DNA of 64,000 bases, from the NCBI RefSeq assembly GCF_026153295.1, contig NZ_CP110615.1, positions 1 through 64,000 of the forward strand, in the 5' to 3' direction. This DNA is from Rhodococcus antarcticus (GTDB lineage: Bacteria > Actinomycetota > Actinomycetes > Mycobacteriales > Mycobacteriaceae). The notes below the pieces were generated by a model. It was given only the letters and a program-made list of their open reading frames with translations, was not told where the DNA came from and did no database searches. The position numbers and the translations under genes are program-made. This document shows, one piece after another, positions 54,950 through 63,177 of this stretch; positions within the stretch are counted from its first letter, which is position 1; every line of letters begins with the position of its first letter.

Positions 54950-54990
54950 AGCCCCTGCCCCACCCGGGGCGGCCAGGTGGGGCAGGGGCT
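54950..54990 (-). terminator. Perfect 15-bp hairpin terminator
   Basis: AGCCCCTGCCCCACC (54950-54964) pairs perfectly with GGTGGGGCAGGGGCT (54976-54990) around an 11-base loop. GCGCAC/GTGCGC flanks extend the stem with a bulge. No U-tract follows, as is usual in high-GC actinobacteria. It lies just after the membrane-protein gene ending at 55023 and before pcaH, so it separates the two minus-strand units. Confidence 0.75.
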
Positions 54991-55022
54991 GTGCGCACCT
55001 CAGGTGGAGCGTGTGGCGGGGA

Positions 55023-55964
55023 TCAGCTCGCGAGGGGTTCGAACGCGGCCTGGTCGACCTTGCGGTGGTAGCGCATCCCGGCGAGCCCACCGAGCAGGGC
55101 CCCGACGAGGCTGATCAGGGCGACGGCGACGAGGGCGATGATGCCGCCGGTGGTCAGGTTGCCCCCGGTGGGGATGCGGGGGAACGCATTGAGGTTGTCG
55201 AGCACGTTGTACTTCGACCCGGCGACCGCGGCGGCGATGGCAACCACGATGGCGATGACGATGGTCCACAGCCACACGCCGAGGCCCTGCTTGAGTCCAC
55301 TGAACCGGGCCATCCGCCCGGCGACGTACCCGCCGCAGAAGTAGGCGATGAGCAGGATCACGAGCAGGGCGATACCGCCGACCAGACCGACGGTCTGGGC
55401 GGTGTTGGTGCCCTGCTGGGCCTGGTTGGTGGCGTCGGAGAGGGTCGTGCCGTTGGAGACCCCGACGGCGGCACCGACGGCGACGGCCAGCGCGGTCAGC
55501 AGGACAGCGGCACCGGTGGCGGTGAGCCAGCCGAAGAACGCCGAGCCCAGCTTCATCCCCCCGAACCGCTCCCGCTGCCGGGCCGTGGCCTCCTGCCGGG
55601 TCAGCGGCACCGTCGCGTCCACGACGGTGCCGCGCTCGACGCCATCCTCGCGGACGACGCTGCCCTCGCGGACGACGCCGCCCCGGGCGAGACCGTCGCG
55701 CGCACGGTCGTCGTGGTCGCGACGGTCGTCGTGGTCGCGACGGTCGTCGTGGTCGCGACGGTCGTCGTGGTCGCGACGGTCGTCGTGGTCGCGACGGTCG
55801 TCCTGACGTCGGCGCCCGGCGGTCTCGGCCCCCCGGGAGTCGACCTCGCGGGAGTCAGCCTCCCGGGAGTCGGCGACGCGGACCTCGCGCTCGGTCTCGG
55901 TGGTGCGGTCGGTGTCGGGGAGCGGACGGGCGGGGTCCACGGGGTGGCTTCCGGAGGTCGTCAT
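55023..55964 (-). CDS. Membrane protein with charged DDRRDH-repeat N-terminus
   Basis: A 313-residue protein I do not recognise by family name. Residues 1-130 are strongly charged and hydrophilic, with five to six tandem copies of the hexapeptide DDRRDH near 53-85. After residue 135 come four or so membrane segments (ATGAAVLLTALAVAVGAAVGV, GLVGGIALLVILLIAYFCGG, IVIAIVVAIAAAVAG, and ALVAVALISLVGALLGGL). FCGGYVAGRMARFSGLKQG is a short conserved-looking loop. The ATG at 55964 overlaps the 61-residue gene stop. A stress-related membrane protein is possible given the ECF sigma gene next door, but function is unknown. Confidence 0.72.
   Translation of the reverse strand: MTTSGSHPVDPARPLPDTDRTTETEREVRVADSREADSREVDSRGAETAGRRRQDDRRDHDDRRDHDDRRDHDDRRDHDDRRDHDDRARDGLARGGVVREGSVVREDGVERGTVVDATVPLTRQEATARQRERFGGMKLGSAFFGWLTATGAAVLLTALAVAVGAAVGVSNGTTLSDATNQAQQGTNTAQTVGLVGGIALLVILLIAYFCGGYVAGRMARFSGLKQGLGVWLWTIVIAIVVAIAAAVAGSKYNVLDNLNAFPRIPTGGNLTTGGIIALVAVALISLVGALLGGLAGMRYHRKVDQAAFEPLAS
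55704..55802. repeat. 18-bp tandem repeat inside the membrane-protein gene
   Basis: The unit ACGGTCGTCGTGGTCGCG repeats exactly five times (starts 55704, 55722, 55740, 55758, 55776), with a half copy at 55794. On the minus strand it codes for DDRRDH units. The perfect copies suggest recent expansion or contraction. Confidence 0.9.
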
Positions 55965-56146
55965 GGCAGGTCCTTCGAGTGGGGGAGGGGAACGCCCGCG
56001 GCGTCCACCCCGGCGGCGTCCTTGATCTGTGCGGTGTCGGGCGGCACGCGGGCGTCCTCGCCGGCCACGCTGTCGACGTGGACCGGGCCGACCTCGTCGT
56101 GCACGTGACCCTTGCTGGTGCCACTGATGTCGTGGGTGGTGGTCAC
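55961..56146 (-). CDS. 61-residue acidic small protein
   Basis: A small protein opening TTTHDISGTSKGHVHDEV, starting at GTG 56146 with GGAG about 8-9 nt upstream. It is acidic and histidine-bearing, without membrane segments or cysteines. Its stop overlaps the start of the repeat-bearing membrane protein (ATGA). The translational coupling is the main support that it is real. No known family is recognised. Confidence 0.6.
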   Translation of the reverse strand: MTTTHDISGTSKGHVHDEVGPVHVDSVAGEDARVPPDTAQIKDAAGVDAAGVPLPHSKDLP

Positions 56147-56337
56147 GAGCTGTCTCCTTCGTCGGGTGACACCGTCGGCCGTGCGGACCGAGGGGCCGGG
56201 TCCTGACCTCACGAGCACAACACAGGAGGCGGGCGCCCCGCGGAACGAAGCGGCCCCCGGCGGCGTCGTGTCGTCGAGATTCGCAGCCGGGCGCGGGACC
56301 CTTCCCCTGCCGACCGGGACCGGGTGGGATGGGGGAC

Positions 56338-57333
56338 ATGACCGAGCTGGTGGCCGCCCCCGGAACGACGCTCACCCGCACCGAGCTGGAGCAGCGCCTG
56401 CCCGCGCACCGCCGCGAGCTGACCGGCTACTGCTACCGCATGCTGGGCTCGTCCCACGACGCCGAGGACGCGGTGCAGGAGACGATGGTCCGGGCCTGGC
56501 GGAGCATCGACGGGTTCGCGGGCCGGTCGTCGCTGCGCTCGTGGCTGTTCCGGATCGCCACCAACGTCTGCCTCGACGCGCTGAAGGGGCGTCGGTCGCG
56601 GGCGTTGCCGATGGACCTCAACGCCGAGGCCTCCCCGCCGGTCGAGTCCTCGCTGGGCACGCCGGAGCCGGCCGAGACCTGGGTGGGGCCGATCAGCGAC
56701 GGTGCCGTGTTGCCCGCCAGCAGCGACCCGGCCGAGGTCGCGGTGGCCCGGGAGTCGGTCCGGCTCGCGTTCGTCGCCGCCCTGCAGCACCTGCCACCCC
56801 GGCAGCGGGCCGTGCTGGTGCTGCGCGACGTGCTGCGCTGGCGGGCCGACGAGGTGGCCGAGCTGCTGGACAGCACGGTGGCCTCGGCCAACAGCGCGCT
56901 GCAGCGGGCCCGGGCCACCGTGGCGGCCCGCCAGCTCGACGCGCCCGGTCCGGTGGACCCGCCGGGCGAGGGGCAGAAGGCGTTGCTGGAGCGCTACGTC
57001 AGCGCCTTCGAGCGCTACGACATGGACGAGCTGGTGGCGCTGCTGCGCGAGGACGCCACCCAGTCCATGCCGCCCTTCCGCCTGTGGATCTCCGGTGCGC
57101 AGGACATCGCCGCCTGGATGCTGGGGCCGGGCTCGGGGTGCCGCGGCTCGAAGCTGGTGCAGGTGCAGGCCAACGGGCGCCCCGCCCTGGCCCAGTACCG
57201 GCCCGACCCCGACGGTGACCACGTGCCCTGGGGCATCCACGTCCTGGACCTCTCCGGCGGGAAGGTCGTCCGGATCACGTCGTTCATCGACCCGACGCTG
57301 TTCCCCCGCTTCGGGCTGGCCGACCGCCTCTGA
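56338..57333 (+). CDS. ECF RNA polymerase sigma factor with SnoaL-like C-terminal domain (SigG/SigJ type)
   Basis: A 331-residue sigma factor from the ATG at 56338; an ATG at 56329 is equally possible. Region 2 is RRELTGYCYRMLGSSHDAED and SSLRSWLFRIATNVCLDAL. Region 4 is LQHLPPRQRAVLVLRDVLRW followed by VASANSALQRARATV. Residues about 215-331 (ALLERYVSAFERYDMDELV through RITSFIDPTLF) form a SnoaL/NTF2-like domain that regulates such factors, replacing a separate anti-sigma factor. It is divergent from the small-protein/membrane-protein operon, which may be its target. Confidence 0.92.
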   Translation: MTELVAAPGTTLTRTELEQRLPAHRRELTGYCYRMLGSSHDAEDAVQETMVRAWRSIDGFAGRSSLRSWLFRIATNVCLDALKGRRSRALPMDLNAEASPPVESSLGTPEPAETWVGPISDGAVLPASSDPAEVAVARESVRLAFVAALQHLPPRQRAVLVLRDVLRWRADEVAELLDSTVASANSALQRARATVAARQLDAPGPVDPPGEGQKALLERYVSAFERYDMDELVALLREDATQSMPPFRLWISGAQDIAAWMLGPGSGCRGSKLVQVQANGRPALAQYRPDPDGDHVPWGIHVLDLSGGKVVRITSFIDPTLFPRFGLADRL

Positions 57334-57443
57334 GCCCGCGGCCCCTCCGACCGCGACCGCAGGAGGGTTCCGACGTGCGGTGAGCGGGGTGCGCACGCGG
57401 CTGTTCCGTCGATCGACCGGGTCGCGCTAGGTTGGCGCGCGTG

Positions 57444-58190
57444 ATGGACAAGGTGGTCCCCAGCGCGGCCGACGCGGTCGCCGACATCGCCGACGGAGCC
57501 TCGCTGGCCGTCGGCGGGTTCGGCCTGTGCGGAGTGCCCGAGGCGTTGATCGAGGCTCTGCTCGCCCAGGGTGCGACCGACCTGGAGACGGTGAGCAACA
57601 ACTGCGGCACCGACGGCCTGGGCCTGGGGGTGCTGCTCTCCGAGCACCGGATCCGGCGCACCATCGGCTCCTACATCGGGGAGAACAAGGAGTTCGCGCG
57701 CCAGTTCCTCGGCGGCGAGATCGAGGTGGAGCTGGTCCCGCAGGGCACCCTCGCCGAGCGCATGCGGGCCGGGGGCGCGGGCATCCCCGCCTTCTTCACC
57801 CCCGCCGGCGTGGGCACCCAGGTGGCCGACGGTGGCCTGCCGTGGCGCTACGACGGTGCCGGCGGCATCGCGCTCGCCTCCCCGCCCAAGGAGACCCGGG
57901 TCTTCGACGGCGCCACCTACGTCCTCGAGCGCGCCATCACCACCGACTACGCCCTGGTGCACGCGTGGAAGGGCGACCGGCACGGCAACCTCGTCTACCG
58001 CGAGTCCGCCGCGAACTTCAACCCGCCGGCCGCGTGCGCCGGGCGCATCACCATCGCCCAGGTGGAGCACCTCGTGGAGCCCGGGGAGATCGACCCGGCG
58101 CACGTCCACACCCCCGGGATCATGGTGCAGCGGGTGGTCCACGTCCCGGATGCCGCGAAGCGGATCGAGAACAGGACGGTGCGCGCATGA
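57444..58190 (+). CDS. scoA: 3-oxoacid CoA-transferase subunit A
   Basis: With subunit B it transfers CoA from succinyl-CoA to a 3-oxoacid. The start is ATG 57444 or the GTG just before it. The signature [15 protein letters not shown] with the CoA-binding GxGxxG-like turn is at the N-terminus. [28 protein letters not shown] and [17 protein letters not shown] match the succinyl-CoA:acetoacetate type better than classical PcaI. Nearby pcaHGBL makes a role on 3-oxoadipate possible. It overlaps scoB by 4 nt. Confidence 0.9.
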   Translation: MDKVVPSAADAVADIADGASLAVGGFGLCGVPEALIEALLAQGATDLETVSNNCGTDGLGLGVLLSEHRIRRTIGSYIGENKEFARQFLGGEIEVELVPQGTLAERMRAGGAGIPAFFTPAGVGTQVADGGLPWRYDGAGGIALASPPKETRVFDGATYVLERAITTDYALVHAWKGDRHGNLVYRESAANFNPPAACAGRITIAQVEHLVEPGEIDPAHVHTPGIMVQRVVHVPDAAKRIENRTVRA

Positions 58191-58837
58191 CCGACCACAG
58201 CCCCCACCCCGCCGCCCGCACCCGCGACGAGCTGGCCGCGCGGGTGGCCGCCGAGCTCACCGACGGGCAGTACGTGAACCTCGGCATCGGCATGCCCACG
58301 CTGGTGCCCGGCCACGTGCCCAAGACCATGACCGTGGTGCTGCACTCCGAGAACGGGGTCCTCGGCGTGGGTCCGTTCCCCACCGAGGAGCAGGTGGACG
58401 CCGATCTCATCAACGCCGGCAAGCAGACCGTGACCGTCCTCCCGGGCGCGAGCTACTTCGACTCCGCCACCAGCTTCGGGATGATCCGCGGCGGCAAGGT
58501 CGACGTCGCCGTGCTGGGCGCCATGCAGGTCAGCGCCACCGGCGACCTGGCCAACTGGATGATCCCCGGCAAGATGGTCAAGGGGATGGGCGGGGCGATG
58601 GACCTCGTGCACGGCGCCGCGAAGGTCATCGTGATGATGGAGCACGTCAACCGTGACGGCGAGCACAAGATCGTGGACCGCTGCACGCTGCCGCTCACCG
58701 GGGTGGGGTGCGTGAACCGGATCATCACCGACCTCGCGGTCATCGACGTCGCCCCGAACGGTCTGGTCCTGGTGGAGTGCGCGCCCGGGGTCAGCGAGGA
58801 CGAGGTGCGCGCCGCCACCGGGGCGACGCTGCACTGA
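58187..58837 (+). CDS. scoB: 3-oxoacid CoA-transferase subunit B
   Basis: Catalytic subunit of 216 residues. The active-site glutamate is in [14 protein letters not shown], the SENG motif that forms the CoA thioester. [13 protein letters not shown] and the central [19 protein letters not shown] follow family pattern. The ATG at 58187 overlaps the scoA stop (ATGA). With scoA it likely feeds ketone bodies or 3-oxoadipate into central metabolism. A thiolase (PcaF) is not found nearby. Confidence 0.92.
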   Translation: MTDHSPHPAARTRDELAARVAAELTDGQYVNLGIGMPTLVPGHVPKTMTVVLHSENGVLGVGPFPTEEQVDADLINAGKQTVTVLPGASYFDSATSFGMIRGGKVDVAVLGAMQVSATGDLANWMIPGKMVKGMGGAMDLVHGAAKVIVMMEHVNRDGEHKIVDRCTLPLTGVGCVNRIITDLAVIDVAPNGLVLVECAPGVSEDEVRAATGATLH

Positions 58838-58927
58838 CGAGCGCCGCTGCACTGGAGCCCTCCGCTGCTGGGTAGCGTCCCGGGTGGTTCTCGACGACGA
58901 GCGCCGTCCCCCACGAGAGGAACCCCC

Positions 58928-59902
58928 GTGCGCGCAGTGCAGGTCAGTCGGCTGGACGGCCCCGAGTCGGTCGAGGTGCTCGAGATCGACGAGCCCACCG
59001 CCGGGCCCGACCAGGTCGTCATCGAGGTGCACGCCGCCGGGGTGGCCTTCCCGGACGCGCTGCTCACCCGCGGGCTCTACCAGATGAAGCCCGAGCTCCC
59101 GTTCGTGCCGGGCAGCGAGATCGCCGGGGTCGTCCGCTCCGCGCCCGAGGGCTGCGGCTTCGCGGCCGGGGACCGCGTGCTCGGGCTCACCGGGGTCAGC
59201 GGCGGCATGGCCGAGGTGGCCGTGCTCCCGCCGCAGAACGTGTTCGCGCTGCCCGACGCAGTGTCCTTCGCCGCCGGCGCCGGCATCCTGTTCAACGACC
59301 TCACCGTGCACTTCGCGCTCGCCGTCCGGGGTCGCCTCGCGGCGGGGGAGACGGTGCTGGTGCACGGGGCGGCCGGCGGTATCGGCACCTCCGCGCTGCG
59401 GCTGGCCGGGTTGCTGGGCGCCGGTCGCACCATCGCCGTGGTCAGCACGGAGGCCAAGGCGGAGATCGCCCGCGCGGCCGGCGCCACGGACGTCGTGCTC
59501 ACCGACGGGTGGCTCGCGGCGGTCAAGGAGCTCACCGACGGCCGCGGGGTCGACATCGTGCTGGACCCGGTGGGCGGCGACCGCTTCACCGACAGCCTGC
59601 GCTCCCTCGCCCCCCAGGGCCGGGTGCTCGTGGTCGGCTTCACCGCGGGCGAGATCCCGACGGTCAAGGTGAACCGGCTGCTGCTCAACAACGTCGACGT
59701 CGTGGGCGTGGGCTGGGGTGCCTGGTTCACCACCCACCCCGGGTTCATCGCCCAGCAGTGGGCGCAGGTGCAGCCGCTGCTCGCCTCCGGGGCGCTCGTG
59801 CCGCCGGAGCCGCAGGTGTTCGCCCTCGACCAGGCGGCGACGGCCATCGGTGCGCTGGAGCGGCGCGAGGCGCTGGGCAAGGTCGTGGTCGCGGTCCGCT
59901 GA
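58928..59902 (+). CDS. NADPH:quinone oxidoreductase-like MDR protein
   Basis: Medium-chain dehydrogenase/reductase of 324 residues, zinc-free type. The GTG at 58928 follows a GAGAGGAA site. [12 protein letters not shown] is the substrate-domain hallmark. [19 protein letters not shown] is the NADPH-binding AAGGIG motif, and [13 protein letters not shown] follows. Zinc-ligand cysteines are absent. It probably reduces quinones or enoyl compounds. Its substrate is not indicated by the neighbours. Confidence 0.88.
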   Translation: MRAVQVSRLDGPESVEVLEIDEPTAGPDQVVIEVHAAGVAFPDALLTRGLYQMKPELPFVPGSEIAGVVRSAPEGCGFAAGDRVLGLTGVSGGMAEVAVLPPQNVFALPDAVSFAAGAGILFNDLTVHFALAVRGRLAAGETVLVHGAAGGIGTSALRLAGLLGAGRTIAVVSTEAKAEIARAAGATDVVLTDGWLAAVKELTDGRGVDIVLDPVGGDRFTDSLRSLAPQGRVLVVGFTAGEIPTVKVNRLLLNNVDVVGVGWGAWFTTHPGFIAQQWAQVQPLLASGALVPPEPQVFALDQAATAIGALERREALGKVVVAVR

Positions 59903-59963
59903 CGGTCCCGCGCCGGGCTGCCAGACTGGGCGGGTTCGCCGTCCCCGCCCAGGAGGTCCTCCC

Positions 59964-60623
59964 GTGCCCAGCCCCACCCGGTCGGAAGTCGCCGGCATGG
60001 TCGACCACACCCTGCTCAAGCCCGAGGCCACGGCGGCCCAGGTGGCGGCGTTGTGCGACGAGGCCCGCGCTCTCGGTGTGCTCGCCGTGTGCGTCTCGCC
60101 GTCGATGCTGCCCCTGGACGGGACCGGGCTGGTGGTGGCCACCGTGTGCGGCTTCCCGTCGGGCAAGCACACCAGCGAGGTCAAGGCTCTCGAGGCGGCG
60201 ACCGCGGTGGCCGCGGGTGCCGACGAGGTGGACATGGTGATCGACGTGGGGGCCGCCGTCGCGGGCGAGATCGACGCCGTGCAGGCCGACATCGCGGCCG
60301 TGCGCGCCGCCGTGCCCACCCCGGGCGTGCTCAAGGTGATCATCGAGTCGGCCGCGCTGGACGACGACACCATCGTTGCGGTGTGTCGGGCCGCCGAGGC
60401 CGCGGGGGCAGACTTCGTGAAGACCTCCACGGGCTTCCACCCCGCGGGTGGTGCCAGCGCGCACGCCGTGCGGCTGATGGCCGAGACGGTCGGCGGGCGG
60501 CTGGGGGTCAAGGCCAGCGGTGGCATCCGCAGCACCGGGACCGCGCTGGAGATGGTGGCCGCCGGGGCGACGCGCCTGGGACTGTCCGGCTCCGCGGCCG
60601 TGCTGGCCGGGCTGTCCGACTGA
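59964..60623 (+). CDS. deoC: Deoxyribose-phosphate aldolase
   Basis: Cleaves 2-deoxyribose-5-phosphate to glyceraldehyde-3-phosphate and acetaldehyde. The start is GTG 59964 with a perfect AGGAGG 7 nt upstream. [16 protein letters not shown] opens the fold. The Schiff-base lysine is Lys153 in DFVKTSTGF and the second active-site lysine is Lys183 in GVKASGGIR. Asp90 in [11 protein letters not shown] completes the relay. The 219-residue length is typical. It appears to be transcribed alone or with the MDR gene 61 bases upstream. Confidence 0.95.
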   Translation: MPSPTRSEVAGMVDHTLLKPEATAAQVAALCDEARALGVLAVCVSPSMLPLDGTGLVVATVCGFPSGKHTSEVKALEAATAVAAGADEVDMVIDVGAAVAGEIDAVQADIAAVRAAVPTPGVLKVIIESAALDDDTIVAVCRAAEAAGADFVKTSTGFHPAGGASAHAVRLMAETVGGRLGVKASGGIRSTGTALEMVAAGATRLGLSGSAAVLAGLSD

Positions 60624-60820
60624 CCGCAGCACCTCGCGCCGACCTCTGACCCGACCACCTCGGCAGGGACTTCACGGGGACGGTGCTCACCGGGGCGGTG
60701 CTCACCAGGACATCGGCGTGCTCCTGTGGACCGTCCCGGCGCTCGGGAGTCCTGGTGATCGTCGCGGCAACATGCGGCACGCCGAGCTCCGGGTCGACGA
60801 CCAGCTGCACCCGCTCACCA

Positions 60821-60910
60821 GCGGTGCAGGTGGCCGTGGCGCAGGGGACCGCGGTGCAGGAGGCCGCGGTGCAGGAGGCCGTGGCGCAGGGGACCGCGGT
60901 GCAGGAGGCC
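60821..60910. repeat. 15-bp tandem repeat, six units
   Basis: Units alternate between GCGGTGCAGGAGGCC-like (60821, 60851, 60866, 60896) and GTGGCGCAGGGGACC (60836, 60881). The period is a multiple of three, and a plus-strand frame reads AVQEA/AVAQGT units, but no start or family supports a protein. Confidence 0.85.
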
Positions 60911-60978
60911 GAGGTGCCGCGGCGGCCCAGGCGGGAGGGGCCACGCAGTGGCTCGGGCGGGAGGGTTGCCACCGCGAC

Positions 60979-61114
60979 GCTGTGAGATCGGGGCGCGTCC
61001 CGCACGCCGGACGGGCGCGCGACGCCCCGAAGCCATCTTCGCTCGCAGGCAAGAAGGGTGGATCGGGGCGCGTTCTGCACGCCGGGCGAGCGCCCGGCGC
61101 CCCTATTTCACAGC
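60979..61114. repeat. Palindromic element with terminal inverted repeats and internal hairpins
   Basis: Bases 60979-60996 and 61097-61114 are inverted repeats agreeing at 16 of 18 positions (GCTGTGAxATxGGGGCGC). Inside are two related units beginning GATCGGGGCGCG at 60986 and 61061. Each can fold: TCGGGGCG with CGCCCCGA in the first, GCCGGGCG with CGCCCGGC (61081-61098) in the second. The layout is REP- or MITE-like. Confidence 0.65.
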
Positions 61115-61282
61115 ACCGCGCGCGAGGTCCGTCCCGCGCTGGGTCGGCCGTCCGACCAGCGTCGCGCGCGGGGTCCGTCCCGCGCTGGGTCGACCGTCCG
61201 ACCAGCACCGCGCGCGAGGTCCGTCCCGGGCTGGGCCGACCGTCCGACCAGCGTCGCGCGCGGGACCCGTCCCAGGCCGGCC
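61111..61282. repeat. 46-bp direct repeats
   Basis: Copies begin at 61111, 61157, 61203 and 61249 (the last partial), each opening CAGC(A/G)(C/T)CGCGCGCG and containing GTCCGTCCCG and CGTCCGAC. Alternate copies resemble each other most, which points to a 92-bp higher-order unit. No leader or Cas genes are present. Confidence 0.85.
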
Positions 61283-61301
61283 GGCCGCCGTCCGGGCCCC
61301 C

Positions 61302-61739
61302 CTACTCCGTGGCGACGACAGCGGCGATGGTGGCCAGCGAGTGCGTCCAGCCCTGGGTGTGCAGCCGCGCGACCTCGGCGCTGGAGAGCCCCTCGTTGCG
61401 CAGGTGCAGCCGGGTGCCCGCGCCGTCGGGGGTGAACGTCAGGGTGGCCACCGAGCGCTCGTCCATTCCACCACCGTGCAGCACCAGCTCCATGACCAGG
61501 CGACGGGCGGGCTCCAGCTCCCGGTAGGTCGCCGTCTCGGTGTACCCGTTCCCGTCCGGTCCCGGGCCGAAGACGACGTGGTACCCGCCGCCCACCCGCG
61601 CGTCGACGGTGCAGGTGGAGACGGTCATCTCGTCGTCCGGGCAGCACCAGGACCGCATCGTGGCGGCGTCGGTCCAGGCCGTGAACACCCGCTCCGGGGT
61701 CACCGGGTAGGTGTGGGTGAGGTCGACGTGGTGGGGCAC
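61302..61739 (-). CDS. SRPBCC / AHSA1-domain protein
   Basis: A 145-residue START-like ligand-binding protein of the activator-of-Hsp90 ATPase homologue family. The GTG at 61739 opens VPHHVDLTHTYPVTPERVFT. AWTDAATMRSWCCPDDEMTV follows the usual AWTdpe...WwgP pattern. ATLTFTPDGAGTRLHLRNEG and GWTHSLATIAAV complete the fold. The role of single-domain members is seldom known. The 3' side borders the 46-bp repeats. Confidence 0.87.
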   Translation of the reverse strand: MPHHVDLTHTYPVTPERVFTAWTDAATMRSWCCPDDEMTVSTCTVDARVGGGYHVVFGPGPDGNGYTETATYRELEPARRLVMELVLHGGGMDERSVATLTFTPDGAGTRLHLRNEGLSSAEVARLHTQGWTHSLATIAAVVATE

Positions 61740-61983
61740 CGCCAGCAGTGTTCCACCCACCGGTCCCCGTCTGCGTCCGACGGGCTCGCGGGCCTGGCCG
61801 CGGTCGACGGGCCGCCCGCGGCCGCCAGGGGGTGGTCGTCGGACGCCGGTCTGCTCGACGGGCGCTCGCGAGGGACGTCGAGGAGGTCCGCGACAGCCTG
61901 ACCCCGTCGGCCGGGAGGGGCGGGACCACAATGGTCCGACGCCCCGGGGACCGACCGGGGCCCGCTGACCGGAGGTGCCCAGG

Positions 61984-63165
61984 GTGACCTCCGCCGAGCC
62001 CGACGACCCCGCCGCCGCGGAGGCGGTCCACCACGAGCTCGACGTGCACCCGTACGGCACCGAGGGCGAGGGGCCGCTCGCGGACGCGGAGGCCCGCGCC
62101 GCCGAGCTGCGCACCACGGAGCGGCCGCTGGGCATCCCCGGCCGACGCTTCGACCGGCGCTCGCCGTTCTTCCTCGGGCTGGCCGCGGCCGCGGGCGTCG
62201 CCGTCACCTACGGCGCGGTGCAGGCGCTCGTCGTCGTCCACCAGGCCCTCACGCTCGCCGGCTCGGCGCTGTTCCTGGCGGTGGGGCTGGAGCCGGTGGT
62301 GTCCTGGCTCGTCCGTCGCCACCTGCCGCGCTGGGCCGCCGTGACGGTGGTCTACCTGACGACGCTGCTGGCGGTGGTGGCCTTCCTGAGCCAGGCCGTG
62401 CCGCCGCTGGTGGACCAGGCCACCCAGCTCGTGGTGCGGGCGCCGGGCTACCTCGCGCAGGCGCAGGACCACTCCTCCTCGCTGGGCCGGGCAGTGGACC
62501 AGCTGGGTCTGCAGCAGCGGCTGACCGACCTGCTGAACAGCTCGTCGCTGGTCAACGGCCTGCTCGGCGCCGGGGTGCTGGTGTTCGACGTCGTCACCAA
62601 CCTCGTGCTGCTCGCGGTGCTCACGGCGTACTTCCTGGTCGACCTGCCGCGGATCCGGGTGGTGGTCTACCGGCTGGTCCCCGCCTCGCGCCGCCCGCGG
62701 GCCATCCTCATCGGCGACGAGATCCTCGCGAAGGTCGGCGGGTACGTGCTGGGCAACGTCATCATCTCGTTGATCGCCGCGGCCGCGACCTTCGCCTGGC
62801 TCCAGGCCTTCAGCGTGCCCTACCCGCTGCTGCTGGCGATCTTCGTCGCGGTCTTCGACCTGGTGCCCGTGGTCGGCTCCACGGTGGCCGGTGTCGTGGT
62901 GGCCGCGGTGGCGCTGACGGTGTCCCTGCCCGCGTGCCTGGCCACGGTGGCGTTCTTCGTCGTCTACCGGCTCGTGGAGGACTACTTCCTGGTGCCCCGC
63001 ATCATCGGGCGGGCGGTGCAGGTGCCGGCGCTGGTGACCGTGGTGGCCGTGCTGATCGGGGCGGCCCTGCTCGGGGTGGTGGGTGCCCTGGTCGCGATCC
63101 CGGTGGCCGCCGCGGTACAGCTGCTGGCCAGGGAGATCCTCTTCCCGTGGCTGGACGAGGCCTGA
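61984..63165 (+). CDS. AI-2E family transporter (TqsA/PerM-type membrane protein)
   Basis: A 393-residue membrane protein. The start is GTG 61984 with GGAGG 8 nt upstream. A charged 60-residue lead is followed by about eight membrane segments. Family features include VGLEPVVSWLVRRHLPRWAAV, AYFLVDLPRIR, the GDEILAKVGGYVLGNVIISL stretch, AIFVAVFDLVPVVGSTVAGV and DYFLVPRIIGRAVQVP. Members export small molecules or ions (autoinducer-2, Na+/H+ exchange) and the exact substrate cannot be told from sequence. Confidence 0.92.
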   Translation: MTSAEPDDPAAAEAVHHELDVHPYGTEGEGPLADAEARAAELRTTERPLGIPGRRFDRRSPFFLGLAAAAGVAVTYGAVQALVVVHQALTLAGSALFLAVGLEPVVSWLVRRHLPRWAAVTVVYLTTLLAVVAFLSQAVPPLVDQATQLVVRAPGYLAQAQDHSSSLGRAVDQLGLQQRLTDLLNSSSLVNGLLGAGVLVFDVVTNLVLLAVLTAYFLVDLPRIRVVVYRLVPASRRPRAILIGDEILAKVGGYVLGNVIISLIAAAATFAWLQAFSVPYPLLLAIFVAVFDLVPVVGSTVAGVVVAAVALTVSLPACLATVAFFVVYRLVEDYFLVPRIIGRAVQVPALVTVVAVLIGAALLGVVGALVAIPVAAAVQLLAREILFPWLDEA

Positions 63166-63177
63166 TCGCGCCGGCGA

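Larger units (their letters stand above)
60624..61301. other. Repeat-rich intergenic region
   Basis: About 680 bases with three kinds of repeats: six 15-bp units at 60821-60910, a hairpin-bearing element bounded by 18-bp inverted repeats at 60979-61114, and 46-bp direct repeats at 61111-61282. Open frames on both strands cross it, but they translate to low-complexity Arg/Pro/Ala sequence. I do not call a gene here. Confidence 0.6.

Noticed and set aside
55704-55802. Possible CRISPR or regulatory repeat
   Set aside because: The 18-bp units are head-to-tail inside a coding frame and encode a hexapeptide repeat.
57995-60658. An 887-codon open frame on the minus strand
   Set aside because: It runs antisense to four well-supported genes (scoA, scoB, MDR and deoC). 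Its translation is Arg/Pro/His/Ala-rich with no family, a common effect of high GC.
60683-60985. A 100-codon plus-strand frame across the 15-bp repeats
   Set aside because: No ribosome site, the composition follows the repeats, and nothing resembles a known protein.
61111-61282. Possible CRISPR array
   Set aside because: The 46-base units are contiguous with no unique spacers between them, and no cas genes are present.
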